Assembly (NCBI GenBank): GCA_038380435.1
Contig: JAWZYU010000027.1
Span: 3,469,156 to 3,533,155, forward strand
From: Ryuthela nishihirai
Taxonomy: Eukaryota > Arthropoda > Arachnida > Araneae > Heptathelidae
DNA: 64,000 bases
Direction: 5' to 3'
Below the pieces are notes generated by a model. That model did not search any database, was not told the DNA's origin, and saw only the letters and a program-made list of their open reading frames with translations. This document shows positions 11,075-22,446 of the stretch, in pieces (the first letter of the stretch is position 1; each line of letters begins with the position of its first letter). A program made the translations under genes and the position numbers.

Positions 11075-12290
11075 TAATAGATTGGGAGAACTAAGGAGGG
11101 ACCCATTTTTATCTAATAGCATAGCTAAAAAATGTGTACCACCTATGTATACTGATATACTGCAAATGTTTGTGAAAATAAAACTCCATAAACAAAATAA
11201 ATCATTTCACTTTCTAATTAGTAAGTATAAATCATCTACCTATAATCTGGAAAGCGCCCTCTTTGATTTTTTTCACATCTATAATCTCCCCTACTAAAAT
11301 ATATAACAAGAGGTACTAACTATAGTAACACTTTTTATGATGCAGCTGGTATAATTCACCAAACACAAATAAAGGAGACAACAACTATTCATTCTTCGGA
11401 TGTCATGTCACTCTATCCCAACACATTATGTTTGGATGTAATGATGCTATCTGAAAGCTAAACAGCTGAAGGAGGCCAGGCCCCGGGGGTCCAAGAGTAC
11501 TTTAGTGTACATGAGGCCCTGGACCTGGCCACCAACTCCAACTGGTTTGTTGTTAACAGGCTGGCATTGATCCATATAGAATCCCAATCCTCAAGACTCA
11601 TAGCAGATGTTGTAATGCAACATGTCAGGCAAGACTGCCTTGCAAAAAGCTATTTATAAACCTACTTTATACCTCCATTGCATTGATCATGTATTACTTT
11701 TTGGGATTACCCCATTCAAAAATTACAAACTTTAATAGACACATTTAATAGTATTTTACCAATCACAAAATTTATGCTTGAGACTGGGGTTAATGGAAAA
11801 CGTCCACATTTGGATATCCTCATTAAAAAGAATATACCAGATGTGAGATAGAAGTTCATAGAAAACCTATTTTTATTCCTCACATTATAAGCCAGCAAAT
11901 CTGATGAACTCTAAAATATCAACATTAATACCATATTTTTTAAAAGTCTTTAAAGATATCACGCAGAAAAGTTTATTAAAGAAAGAAATCAAATTTATTC
12001 ACAAGATAGCGAAAGGAGCTGGTTATCCATAAAAATTAGTCAAAAAACTTGAAAAAACTGCAAGATAAAAGTGATAAAGTGCAAATAAAAGTGATAATGC
12101 AAGATAAGATAAAAGAGAACGAGATTCTCAATCCAAACCCAACCAATAAGAGGAAAAACTTAAATATGTACATAGTTTTCCTTACACACCCAGAGTATCT
12201 AAAACTCTGGGTAATGTATTAAAAAAACACAATAGTAAAGTATCACATAAGTACACAGTAGTATAACTAAATATTAAATGATTGAGATAA
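11075..12290 (+). pseudogene. Penelope-like retroelement PLE-2, plus copy
   Basis: An open stretch at 11082-11297 (LRRDPFLSNSIAKKCVPPMY) is followed by SDVMSLYPNT near 11395 (motif A of RT), HEALDLATNSNWFVVN near 11510, and decayed YxDD and downstream blocks. The last 250 bases match 4064-4320 on the other strand. The domain order agrees with Penelope-like RT. Stops and frame changes make it inactive, and no GIY-YIG signature could be read. Confidence 0.6.
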
Positions 12291-13264
12291 ATTAACCCCC
12301 AACAGAAGTAATTTATCTTATATAGATTTACCAATATAGATTGGTAAATCTATATATATATCCAATATAGATCTATATTGGAAAAACTTATCATAATGTA
12401 CGAAAAATGCATGACTGAACCCAGACAAGATATAAAAAATCTAATTCAGCACTAGCACAAACAATAATAGTTAAAAAAACATTAAAGTAAAAAATTTAAC
12501 GTATAAACCACAAATTGCCCCACTGCAAAATTTCAATTGCAATAAGTGGAGACTATACTGATTAATTTAAATAAAGAAATGCTACGCAACACAGAGATGC
12601 CACCCCTACCTGCTGTGTGGAAAACAAAAAAATTCTATTTTAAAAATGGAAGATTTTGGAAGTAATTATATGAAATATGCATCTTAATTTTTTTTGGTAT
12701 ACCACTGTAAAAAGTCTTATTAAAATTAATGTTTTTCTACAATGTTCAAAATTTTTTACATCAGTAAAATTCAGAATGAAATTCTCTTTAATTTGGCATA
12801 TAACATGAGCTATTTCTGTTCATTAGTTATTTATTAAAAATATTCTAAAGTTGACTTATTTATTGGACTCTGCAACAACCTGGACTTTTCTCAAAGTATG
12901 GTACAGAGAAAAAAAAATACAAAATAGAAGAAATGTTTACTTTAAACAAGAAAATTATTTTTTTTTTGTCATTTAAAAATAAATAGCCTTTCTATTCATG
13001 TGCATTATAATCATTTCTTTCCATTATAGTGTTTTTTAAATAAATTTTTATTTTCATTGCAAGATACATTTTTTACTACATGACTCTAAAAAGGTCCTAT
13101 TAAAATAAAACTTGCCTTTTTGTTAAATATTTTATTTTCAGAAAATCCAGAATTAAATGCTAATTTGGCATATACTAAGCCATAATTCCTTTCATTAGTT
13201 ATTTGGCAAAAAAAGTTCTAAAATTAAATTTGATCTCTGAATGTAAACTAGTTTTTAGGCTGAA
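12291..13264. repeat. AT-rich dispersed repeat X, two partial copies
   Basis: Around 12780-12910 and 13130-13230 the block TTTAATTTGGCATATAACAT followed by an ATTTCTGTTCATTAGTTATTT-like stretch and a TTCTAAAGTTGAC-like segment recurs. The same block is seen near 24440, 33345, 50500 (minus), 50900 (minus) and 63895. It forms part of the long repeat Y described at 30358 and 61808. No coding potential is seen. A self-complementary stretch with TATAGATCTATATTGG lies near 12335-12380. Confidence 0.6.
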
Positions 13265-13460
13265 CCTGGAAGGGTTAACAAATTATAGTTATATTGTAGT
13301 TGAATAAAAAAAAATATGCATCAAATGAAAAAAGAAAATAATATTTTTACAACTCGAATTGCAAATTTTTAAAAGATACATGTATTCAAATTTTCAAACA
13401 ACAATTTTTTTTGTTGAATTTTTGTTGTATTAAAAACAAACAGACATCTTGGGCCTCTTA
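13265..13460 (+). repeat. Dispersed repeat Z, copy 1
   Basis: Shares CCTGGAAGGGTTAA, AATATGCATCAAAT and TTTTTGTTGTA in the same relative positions with 22190-22446, where a copy interrupts a LINE. Function and class are unknown. Confidence 0.5.
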
Positions 13461-14098
13461 TTTGTGATTCTGTCATGTCTGTGATCATCAGGACCTTGAA
13501 ATGGTTAAAGATTTCTTGAATGTGTGCATAAAGAATATGCAACTCATAAGGTATAACATTGCTGGAACTTGTCATCATAGAGTAACATAGTGTTCTATAC
13601 AAGTCATCAAACTTCAAGATAATAGCAAGTCCATTTAATGATCTGGAGACTAAATGGAAATTAATTATAGAAAAAAACATCAGAGAAACCTGGACTGGTA
13701 AACACAGCTGTGGATATGCAAACATCAGTAATCAGACATCAAACAGTTGGAGTGTGTAAAGTGACCAAGAGAGTGTGTAAGAGTGTGCCAATAACTCGAA
13801 CAAGTAGCTGCTAATTGTGCCAGCGAAGTAACAAGTACCAGAACTGGTAATACTCTTTAATTTATACTTTTGCGATTTTGCAAGGTAAAGGTAAAATGAA
13901 GTGCATAAAAGTAGCATAGTAATAATGGGGATATTACATTAGGGGAATTAGGCTCAAATTACGAAAGAGCCATAATAGGCTAGCTAAAGAGTGTGTTTAG
14001 ACTGTATATACATTGAAATCATGCATAATTAAATTAATAGAAAAAATATCATTTTATTATGCAAAATATTTATAAAATATAAAACATATATAAATTAA
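13461..14098. other. Unassigned sequence with a 118-codon open stretch
   Basis: A minus-strand open frame covers 13369-13725 (MFAYPQLCLPVQVSLMFF ... MITDMTESQIRGPRC). I do not recognise it. The composition is less AT-biased than its flanks, so it could be a decayed transposon gene, but no family motif or splice site supports a call. Confidence 0.35.
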
Positions 14099-14185
14099 AT
14101 ATTGAATAAACTCGACTTTCTTGGTATATACTAAATATTAACCACTTTGTAAGTCGATTTAATTTTAGAGGAAAAATTGTCTTGA

Positions 14186-14260
14186 GCCAGGTGGGATATG
14201 AACCCACGACCTCCTGATAACATGTCAGGTGCTCTAAACCACTGAGCTACCGGCCGCCGA
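14186..14260 (-). repeat. tRNA-like unit 1 of the palindrome
   Basis: Minus-strand core with D-arm AGCTCAGTGGTTTAGAGC, anticodon stem CCTGA/TCAGG and a T-arm GTGGGTTCATATCCCAC. Position 33 of the anticodon loop is A rather than the conserved U, so a working tRNA is unlikely. Confidence 0.7.
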
Positions 14261-14494
14261 TCAAGATTTCCTCTAATTGATGATATGAACATTCTCAATC
14301 TATAGTACGTATTCCATTATGTCACATATAGGTGCTGTTCGGGCGATCTTAGCCACAATTCGGCAAATAAATACCATATAGATGGAGAGTATATCTTACA
14401 AGTATACAATTGATTAAATATAGAATAAACTCGACTTTCTTGGTATATACTAAATATTAACCACTTTGTAAGTCGATTTAATTTTAGAGGAAAA

Positions 14495-14557
14495 ATTGTC
14501 TTGAGCCGGGTGGGACATGAACCCACGACCTCCTGATAACATGTCAGGTGCTCTGAA
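14495..14557 (-). repeat. tRNA-like unit 2, truncated at the palindrome centre
   Basis: Minus-strand copy of the T-arm and anticodon arm. It breaks off after AGAGCACCTGACATG where the palindrome turns, so the D-arm and 5' acceptor side are lost. Confidence 0.65.
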
Positions 14558-14637
14558 TAAAAAGATAAATACTATTTTTAGAGAAAATAAAATTTTAGAG
14601 AATGTTCATATCATCAATTAGAGGAAATCTTGATCGG

Positions 14638-14712
14638 CAGCCGGTAGCTCAGTGGTTTAGAGCACCTGACATGTTATCAGGAGGTCGTGGGTTCATATCC
14701 AACCCGGCTCAA
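14638..14712 (+). repeat. tRNA-like unit 3
   Basis: Plus-strand core with the same arms as unit 1. One T-stem base is changed (CATATCCAAC instead of CATATCCCAC). Confidence 0.7.
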
Positions 14713-14955
14713 GACAATTTTTCCTCTAAAATTAAATCAACTTACAAAGTGGTTAATATTTAGTATATACCAAGAAAGTCGAGTTTATTCAATATTGAAT
14801 CAATTGTATACTTGTAAGATATACTTTCCATCTATATGGCATTTATTTGTCGAATTGTGTCTAAGATCGCCCGAACAGCGTCTATATTTGACATAATTGA
14901 ATGTGTATTATAGGTTGAGAATGTTCATATCAATTAGAGGAAATCTTGATTGGTG

Positions 14956-15030
14956 GCCGGTAGCTCAGTGGTTTAGAGCACCTGACATGTTATCAGGAGG
15001 TCGTGGGTTCATATCCCACCCGGCTCAAGA
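14956..15030 (+). repeat. tRNA-like unit 4
   Basis: Plus-strand core, the best preserved of the four, with GTGGGTTCATATCCCAC intact. It is flanked by ATTAGAGGAAATC and TTTTTCCTCTAAAATT. Confidence 0.7.
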
Positions 15031-15329
15031 CAATTTTTCCTCTAAAATTAAATTGACTTACAAAGTGGTTAATATTTAGTATATAACATAAATAAAATAT
15101 TTAAATCATAAAATATAAAAGTGCTTTCTTTCACAATGATTAATAATATAAATTAGTCAATAAATAACTACATTTAGTATCATATACAAGTACATGCCTA
15201 TATACAAGAAAAACATATAAAATACATATATAAATTATAAAAATAAATTTTCTTCGGTCAATGATAGCAAATAACACAAATCAGTCCTAATCAATAATTA
15301 CATTTAATAATCAATAATCACAGTACATT

Positions 15330-16470
15330 AAAATAAAAAGATTTCTATAGAATTTGCTTTATCTGCTAAGTAATTTATAATTCGTTTTGCATTTATTTGC
15401 TTCAAAATTTTTTTGATGGTCATAAGCAAAAAAGCTTCTAAATGATCTTGTGATAAAGTACTATGCAAACAATTTGAAATATATTTTAATTTGGAGAAAG
15501 ATCTTTCACATGAAACCTGTGAAATTGGTAATTGAGAGCATTAGTAAATATTTATATGCAGTTGTTACATGTGGGTAACAATTGTTACATAATTATATTA
15601 TATAACAATTATAATTATATATAAATTATATTTTTTTACATATTGTAGCAACACAACAGACATCTTTGGCATGACTTTTCTTTTCGACATGTTATTTCTT
15701 CATTATCACTTTTATTTTCTTTGATTTCTTGTTCTTGGTGTTGCTCTTCAATGTTTTCATATTCACTCAAAATATTACTTCATAACTAAGGCCATTTTAC
15801 TGTAAAATCTATAAATTTTTCTTTCAATATTTCTTCAGAAACATCAGGACGAAAGAGAGTTAAAGCTTCACTCAATTTCAGAAATACTTTTTGTGGGCCT
15901 CATTCATTCACATTAGAAAATTATTTTGAGTAAATGATAAATCAGCATAAAATCTGTTATCTGACACAAACCATTTATCTACAGAATTTATAACCATGCC
16001 AATTACGACGTTAAATATCAAATTTAATTTTTTTTTCCGGATTTTGAATTTAGTAATTGTTACAAGATTCCCGAGCAAGTCGATTCTTCTTTCTGACTCA
16101 ATTCCCTAAGTGAGCCTTTGAGTAATATATCGCAGCAGTTTTCATTGAGACAAAATCATTTCTAACAGCTTTTATCTTTTGAAGCATTCCTTTTACCATT
16201 TTATATGCTGTTAATATATCAAGTCCCTTGGTTTGAAGGTACTTTGAGAGAGGCATAGTTATGTTGAATATTTTCAGAAACAACTTTGCTGTTAATATTG
16301 TTTCAAAAGAACAAAATGCTTTTATAAAATTTTGCACTTGGAAATGAACATCTGGTTTTGTGTGGTCACAAGTATGAATTTCTTCCATTGTTTGTACAAA
16401 AACAGTATCTACAAAAAGACTGTCAGGATGCAAATCGAAACGATTCATATATTTTACAGAGTGATGTATC
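15330..16470 (-). pseudogene. hAT-superfamily transposase relic (ZMYM1-like)
   Basis: The minus strand carries an open block (16448-16098) with MNRFDLHPDSLFVDTVFVQT and LKIFNITMPLSKYLQTKGLDILTA. This matches the central region of hAT transposases whose host relatives are ZMYM1-like proteins. Downstream in other frames come LSEALTLFRPDVSEEILKEK and, near 15520-15340, ISQVSCERSFSKLKYISN followed by LSQDHLEAFLLM, the hAT C-terminal dimerisation region. The N-terminal zinc finger and catalytic start are not visible. Frameshifts and stops between the blocks show it is inactive. Terminal inverted repeats were not found. Confidence 0.75.
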
Positions 16471-17145
16471 TTTGCTCCACAAACTTGTTTCTCCTATTAA
16501 ATTTAAGTGTCGACTTTTACACTTTTCTTGCAACATATCCATTTGCATGTACGATTCATGAAGGAATTATGCACAACACTTGACCAAAATATAGATGACG
16601 CTTCATTGATATTTTGTGTAAACGTCATATATAACTAAATTAAGTCTCTAAGTGTAACACAATACACTTATTTGATTTGGAGGAACACTACTGAGCCAGG
16701 CTGTAAAACCCATTGTAGGTACTTTTCATGTGTGTTCTACGTCAACTGCTTCTACTTCTTAACATCATGCTGTTTTCTACATGGACTGGTAATGCTTGGA
16801 AAATGCATTCTCAACAGTGAACATCATACAGCTGACTTTAACATCCAGCAAAAGTTGATATCCAATGTTGTTGTGCCAGCTAACTACTTCTGGTAACTAC
16901 CTTTTATCATTACTCTATTTCCTTTGTATAACCTCAAAGGTTAATAAATAAGAGTTAAAGATAATCTGAATATATGCTACCTAAGAAAAGGTGAAATGCA
17001 GTGATTCTGGCCATTGGGCTCAACAGCATGGCATAATCACCAAATCTTGTTAATGCACACCTCATTCTTTAGATTGAATATTTTAATGTACATTTAAATT
17101 GTACTACAGCTTAAATTGTGAATTAAATTAATTTTACATTGTTAT
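16471..17145. other. Unassigned sequence next to the hAT relic
   Basis: May include further decayed hAT sequence near 16480-16560 (HANGYVARKV in one frame). Beyond that nothing is recognised. Confidence 0.35.
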
Positions 17146-18195
17146 TAAAACTACTAGCTGAACATACCTGGTGCTGCCCAGGAGTCACTTTTGATCTGTT
17201 TATTTTTATCACCGCACTAAAGGTAAATTTTGTAAATATCCCCCCCCCCCGACACTTTAGCTCAGTTTTTCAACAAGAAGAACTTTGCCCAGTGTTTGCT
17301 TGGATTGTTGTTGATGTCAGCAAGTTCTTTCATAACCCATAGCTTAGTTTCTTGCGTATGCTATCTAGATTATTATTTCCATTATTACCACAGATTTTGC
17401 TGCCCTATTGGCTCCCGTGATATTCTTCCGCATGGTCCAAATTTCCTGCACAATGTCCCTCATATGGCCCAGTGATTGGTTTAAAAATCAAGTTCCCATG
17501 TGGCCCATGGCTTCATTTCTACACAAATTGTGACAGCTTGTGTCTCACTTTTAATCTGCCTATTCTGCTGTTTCCTGCACTAATGGTTAGTTTTGTGAGT
17601 ATCCCCCCCCCCCCCCCAACATTTTGCATGGTTTGAATATGAAGAATTTCCTGCTGTTGCAAAGGTCATTGCTGACTCACCGCACGCTCTCAGAGCCTGT
17701 GGCATGCGATCGAGATATTTATTTTGTCAGATTTTGGCATTCTGTTATTCCCAACATACTTCACCGAAAGGTCTCAAATTTCGTAGGTGGGTTCCCCCTG
17801 CCCGACCCCTTGTTTGATTAGAAAATCAAGTCCCTAGCTGCAATGGAATGCTAAAATAATGCCTTTGAAAATGAGGGAAATTTGCCAACAGCAGCAGATT
17901 TAAATGCTATTTTAACTCTTTACTTTTAGAGTTAGGGAGCAGTAAATGGCAACAATAGATTTGACAGCGATTATCGTTTCCCATAGGAATAGCTTGGTAA
18001 ATATTTTTGCTTCTAGCAAGCCCCCTTTTTGGACTTTCAACCTGAAATTTGGCACTGCAATCCAGACCACAACCTGAAACATTCTCTTAAATTTTGGAGC
18101 ATGTATGTTGATTTTCCAATGAGTTATGGCTGCCACAGACAGACACACACACACAGAGACATCTTCTTTTATTATATAGATGATGTACTCATTTT
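17146..18195 (+). repeat. Unclassified interspersed repeat with two poly-C blocks and CA-rich end
   Basis: Two related units start near 17184 and 17547. Each has TCACTTTT-ATCTG near its start, GCACTAA about 30 bases later, a TTTTGT.A.TATC stretch, then 10 to 15 C residues and ACA.TTT. The end has ACAGACAGACACACACACA followed by TTTTATTATATAGATGATG. The opening CTGAACATACCTGGTGCTGCCCAGG forms a small palindrome. This layout is typical of non-autonomous repeats, but I cannot name the family. Confidence 0.45.
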
Positions 18196-19310
18196 TACAT
18201 TCTTATTAAAACTATGACAGGCTTTAAAATTGGAAAGTCAGCCATGACTTGCAGTAAAACGTTTTGCTTCACTGTCACTTCCTTCAAATCAGCAAATATG
18301 CTTTACGCCTTAGCACAGATGATTGTCTGGTTTAGGGACATATTATGGTGGCACTGATCTTGCAGCCATGTCACTAGCATTTTTTCAATTATCCCTGACT
18401 GGTTCTATGACAATTTTTGCAAACTTAAAGGTGTATCTGCTTTAATGCTGCTTTGAATTTTCTCAGCATTATCTCTAATATTTTGCAGTGTTCTCTTCTA
18501 AATTAGAAGCACAGCATGTCATTGCAGTTGTTTGGCTTTCTTCATAGCATTTTATCACATCTAACTTTTACTCCAAAGTATCTGATTTTCAGCCACATTT
18601 TTCAGCTTTAGCACAACCATTTAATGGATGCTTGGATGATACCATTATAGGATGTAAAAAAGATTTTAAATCAAAATCACAGTGAATATTAAAATAACAG
18701 CACAAAAATCCCCAAAATCACTCACAGAAGTTACAATGCAAGTAACCAATAGCATGGTTCACACGACTATTCATTACGGGTGCTAACAATTCATTACGGG
18801 TATTTCTGTTTAACAGCTAAAGTAGCACCTTCTTATGGGCAGGGGCAACACTGCTACACTTGCAACTGAACTAGGCAGTAAATTTGCAAACTAACAACCA
18901 TAGCTGCAGTAAGGTTGACCAGAATAAGTATGACCTATTTTTAACAGATAATTTCCAATAGCTTTCAAAAATAACATTTAATTTAGTTAAATTAATCATT
19001 ACTATCTGAGATCACAAGTGGAAAGAGGAGCAGTAGAATCAAAGCTCGCTCCGAGCAACAGATATTCAAGTTTGCTCTGGGAGGCCAAATTGTTAGCGCT
19101 GACTATACATATGAGATAGCGTAAACAATTTACAATTCACTCGGCTAACCAGCATTGAAGTTATGCAATTCTTGACATTTATTGGATGACGAGGTTACAT
19201 TATTAAAATTTTGCACATAAAGTGATATACTATTTCAAATTTGCATAAATGTGATCACACTGTAATCTACTTCTTTAATATACAAAAAAAATCATAAAAT
19301 GCAAAGATGC
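18196..19310. other. Unassigned intronic sequence
   Basis: No exon, RNA gene or transposon motif was found. A 13-base direct repeat ATTCATTACGGGT occurs twice near 18770-18800. Confidence 0.45.
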
Positions 19311-19314
19311 TTAC

Positions 19315-19469
19315 ATGTGTTACTCCTACACGTATTTCCCTACTGACACAGGATCCTCCTTTAATCATTTCTCCAGCACTTCCTTTGAGAAAACCAATTC
19401 CTCCTCGTAAAAATCCTGATGCCATCATGGACAACACCTCATCTAGAGATGGTAGTCTGTTTTTCCCAA
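19315..19469 (-). CDS. HEATR5: HEATR5-family gene, internal exon (51 residues)
   Basis: On the minus strand an exon of 155 bases is bounded by an acceptor (TTTCTTTCTAG before 19469) and a donor (GTAAGC after 19315). It reads [20 protein letters not shown], then [20 protein letters not shown], then [11 protein letters not shown], which I recognise as the strongly conserved DEVL..MA.GFLRGG..FLK block of HEATR5A/HEATR5B. The exon starts with two bases that complete a codon begun by the single leftover base of the exon at 44494-44665, so the phases agree. HEATR5B binds the AP-1 clathrin adaptor with aftiphilin and gamma-synergin, and its yeast relative is Laa1. It is a large HEAT-repeat protein acting at the trans-Golgi and endosomes. 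Neighbouring exons downstream were not found, so the next intron may extend beyond the window. Confidence 0.82.
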
Positions 19470-19814
19470 CTAGAAAGAAATTGCATCTTAGAAAAGAAAA
19501 ATATAATACTGTGATCCTCCATTTAATAAAGAGACAGAACTTATACTACAGATAATACATTACTAATAAAACTCCAGTTTAGTGATAAACTTTTAATCAA
19601 ATTACACTAAACTAATATCTCAACTGCTTCAAAATAAAATGAATTGGTTAAGCACAGGTTATCAAACACTATCACAGAGAAAGGCACACATACATAATAC
19701 TCACAGTCATAAGATAAAGAGGTCCAAATAAGACTGCATCTCAATTAAGTAAACAGTTACTACATTTAGTCACTGCATACCAATTCTAATAATTTTCTAT
19801 TTGACATTGGCTAG
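19470..19814. other. Intron sequence, no further feature
   Basis: Start of the roughly 25-kb intron as seen from the downstream exon, containing the polypyrimidine acceptor tract immediately above 19470. Nothing else is recognised. Confidence 0.5.
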
Positions 19815-20682
19815 TTATCTCTAAATGGTAGCTAGGTAGTCACTGAAAAAAGGGCTGTGCACCAATCCCCTGTGATGATGCATGGAACTGGTCAGGCCTA
19901 GCACCTAATGTCCAACCCCACCTTCTCATGGTGCAAACCATTAGTACCTTTCAAAAGAGAGATTCTCTTTTGGAAGAGAATGGAAGGAGAGGGTTGCCAA
20001 ATCAGTGTGGCCTACTGATCTGAATAACTATGGCTGCTTTTTTTTTTCCACCCTGCTGAGTGATCAACCATACAGGGTCCTGGTGCTGACATATACATTA
20101 ACCAGAATGAAATAAGGCTCTGAGCTTGATTATGGATCCTGAATTTGCTGCACTAGTGGGCTTCTGTGGAGGGAAACCTTCTGCCGTGTTTTCTGTTTGT
20201 TTGTGGGTTAAGCTGCCCCAAGTGAATAGATTTACAGGATATGTTTTACCAGTTGGTTAATCCTGAGCAGAGGTCATCGCAGGCACCTGAACCTTTCTAC
20301 CGGCATCATCAAATTCTACATTGCAGGAAGTCTTTCAGTGTAGATGGCTTCAGCCTTTAGAGGTGGAGGAACAGGTCTTTGCCCCTTGCCTGTGATAAAG
20401 GAACTGTTTGATATTGTCGGCATTCTTTCTCTCAATAAACATCCCACTAACCATTTTCTCTCCTAGGTAGTTGGAAAATGAGGGCTCTGCACAGAAATTA
20501 TTCTCTTGATGTCCTCACACATGAATTCCAGTTATTATTTAGATATTCTTGACTTGAAAGAGACCAGCTGGGCAGGTAAAGGTCAGAATCTTAAAAATAA
20601 TTTTAAATTTCACTTTTCAGGGAGGGAAGATAAAAAGCATCTCCAAGGCGTATGTTTCCTTCTCAGCAAACACACTAATGAT

Positions 20683-21034
20683 TAAATTGGAATATTCTTG
20701 ACACTTCTGGTTCAACAGACAAGGGAAACATCACTCTTATGTCAATCCAATTTTTAGCGGAAACATTGTCTTGAGCCGGGTGGGATATGATTCCACGACC
20801 TCCTGACAACATGTCGGGTGCTCTGGACCACTGAGCTACTGGCCACTGATCAAGATTTCTTCTAATTGATGGTATGAACATTACTACCTAATGTACACAG
20901 GCAGCCACTAGCTCAATGCTCCAGAGCACCTAACATATTATCAGTAGGATGTGGGTTCATATCCCACCTGGCTCAAGACAATTTTCCACTAAAAACTGGA
21001 TAAACATAAGAGTGATATTTCCCTTGTCTATTAA
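20683..21034. mobile_element. Palindromic tRNA-containing insertion with 11-bp target-site duplication
   Basis: Inserted in the endonuclease part of LINE copy F. The direct repeat ACACTAATGAT lies at 20672-20682 and 21035-21045. The two halves are inverted: AGACAAGGGAAACATCACTC and its partner GAGTGATATTTCCCTTGTCT near the ends, then the tRNA-like core on the minus strand (20773-20855) and on the plus strand (20900-20976). The core matches the units at 14.1-15.1 kb. No coding sequence is present. Confidence 0.8.
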
Positions 21035-22146
21035 ACACTAATGATGCTCTTCTAGGATATGAGTGCATCAATAAAAAAGAATCAATGAATTACAGCTAAA
21101 TTTCAGACAAGCATTAGAGATTTGAATTTTATCTGTTGTTATACCCACATTGAAGATGCTGATGAGTATGAGAAAGACAGGTTTTACATACAACTTCAGA
21201 ATATTTTGAATTCTGTCAAGAAATGAGATATTACCTTTGTTCTAGGGTAATATCTCATTCCCTAGAACAAGGGTATTTGAACATTTGGCATTGAAGGGAA
21301 CAAGATCTCTTCAATGCCAGAGTTGGTACTTACTCTGACCTTTTTGAAGAGGTGCTTTTGATATTGGTAGCTGCAATGCAATGGGAAACATCTCCTACAG
21401 GTAAGTAAACTTAATAGTTTGAGAATACCTAATACTTATTACAAACATCGTGACATACATAAATACACATGGGTTTCACCAGATGGGCTACATAAGAATA
21501 TGATTGATCATATATTAATTAACAGTGAATGGGCTATTTCTGTTAGGAATACCAGGTCATACAGGGGAGCTGAAATTGGATCTGACTATTACCTTGTTAA
21601 AAGTGTCTTGCAACTTAAACTTAAGAAGTGTTGTGCTAAGGTTAAAAAATTTACCTTTAATACTGAAGCTCTGAAAGACCCATTTATAGCTAAAGCTTGC
21701 CATGATAGGTTACTTAGTCATTATGAGAGTCATGGTTTCCTTACTACTAAAGTGGAGGAAGAATGCGACCGTTTTAAACACTCTTTTTTTTGGAAACTAA
21801 TAGTACTCTTTTATATAAAAAAAAAAGGAGCAGAGGAGGCAGAATTATTTGAGTAATAAGACACTTGAGCTTATTTCAGAAGGAAAGAACTGCAGGAATG
21901 TCCTTAATCAATATGCTACTAATCCTAATAGAAAGCATTACAGAGAGCTTGATAAACGTGTAAAGGATCGGTTAGCAGCTGATAAGAATCTTTGGCTTGA
22001 TGGCTTGGCTGAGAAAGTTAAGGAAGCAGTTAGAAGTACAATAGCAGAGAGTTGTACCAGATAGTTAATGTTTTGTATGGTAGAAAACAGACTGTTATAC
22101 AGGGATTGAAGGAACAACAAGGTAAGGCTGAGAATTTCAGTGATGA

Positions 22147-22446
22147 GTGATTCAGTTTAGTGATTCTAATAAATGGCAATCAGATGGCTTTATAAAATTA
22201 TTTATATTATAGTTTAATAAAATATGCATCAAATTAAAAAACAAAATATTATTTTTGAAGCCTGAATTATATATTTTTATAAGATATATATTATATAAAA
22301 AAATTTACAACGAAAATTACAATGGCAATTTTTATTTTTAAAAAAATTGATATATTTTTGTTGTACTAAATGCATATACATACATCATTGGCGCCTCAAT
22401 TCAGGTTCTCCGTACGTATACAGACGGCTTGGACACTGGAAGGGTT
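22147..22446 (+). repeat. Repeat Z insertion in LINE copy F
   Basis: Non-LINE sequence between two LINE blocks. It shares AATATGCATCAAAT, a TTTTTGTTGTA block and CTGGAAGGGTTAA with 13265-13460. Confidence 0.55.

Larger units (their letters stand above)
14100..15085. mobile_element. Palindromic element with four tRNA-like units (two minus, two plus)
   Basis: The left arm (14100-14560) and right arm (about 14590-15085) are inverted copies. Each arm holds two direct copies of a unit of roughly 180 bp separated by about 140 bp. A unit consists of TTAGAGGAAATCTTGATCGG, a tRNA-like core (GGCCGGTAGCTCAGTGG ... GGAGGTCGTGGGTTC ... CCCGGCTCA), AAGACAATTTTTCCTCTAA, then an AT-rich flank with TTACAAAGTGGTTAATATT. 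The GAGGAAA/TTTCCTC ends are inverted repeats around each tRNA-like core. The anticodon-stem CCTGA/TCAGG closes a 7-base loop CATGTTA. I know of no named family with this structure. Confidence 0.75.

Noticed and set aside
14956..15030. Functional tRNA gene
   Set aside because: Arms are recognisable but U33 is absent, the box B sequence is atypical, and the unit is embedded in a repeated palindrome.
17598..17617. Long C runs (also 17240, 30123 and 62007) as assembly errors
   Set aside because: They recur at matching positions in two repeat units and within SINE-A, so at least some are real; length is uncertain.
19307..19555. Plus-strand open frame of 82 residues
   Set aside because: It is the antisense of the HEATR5 exon. 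The minus strand has splice sites and a conserved protein.
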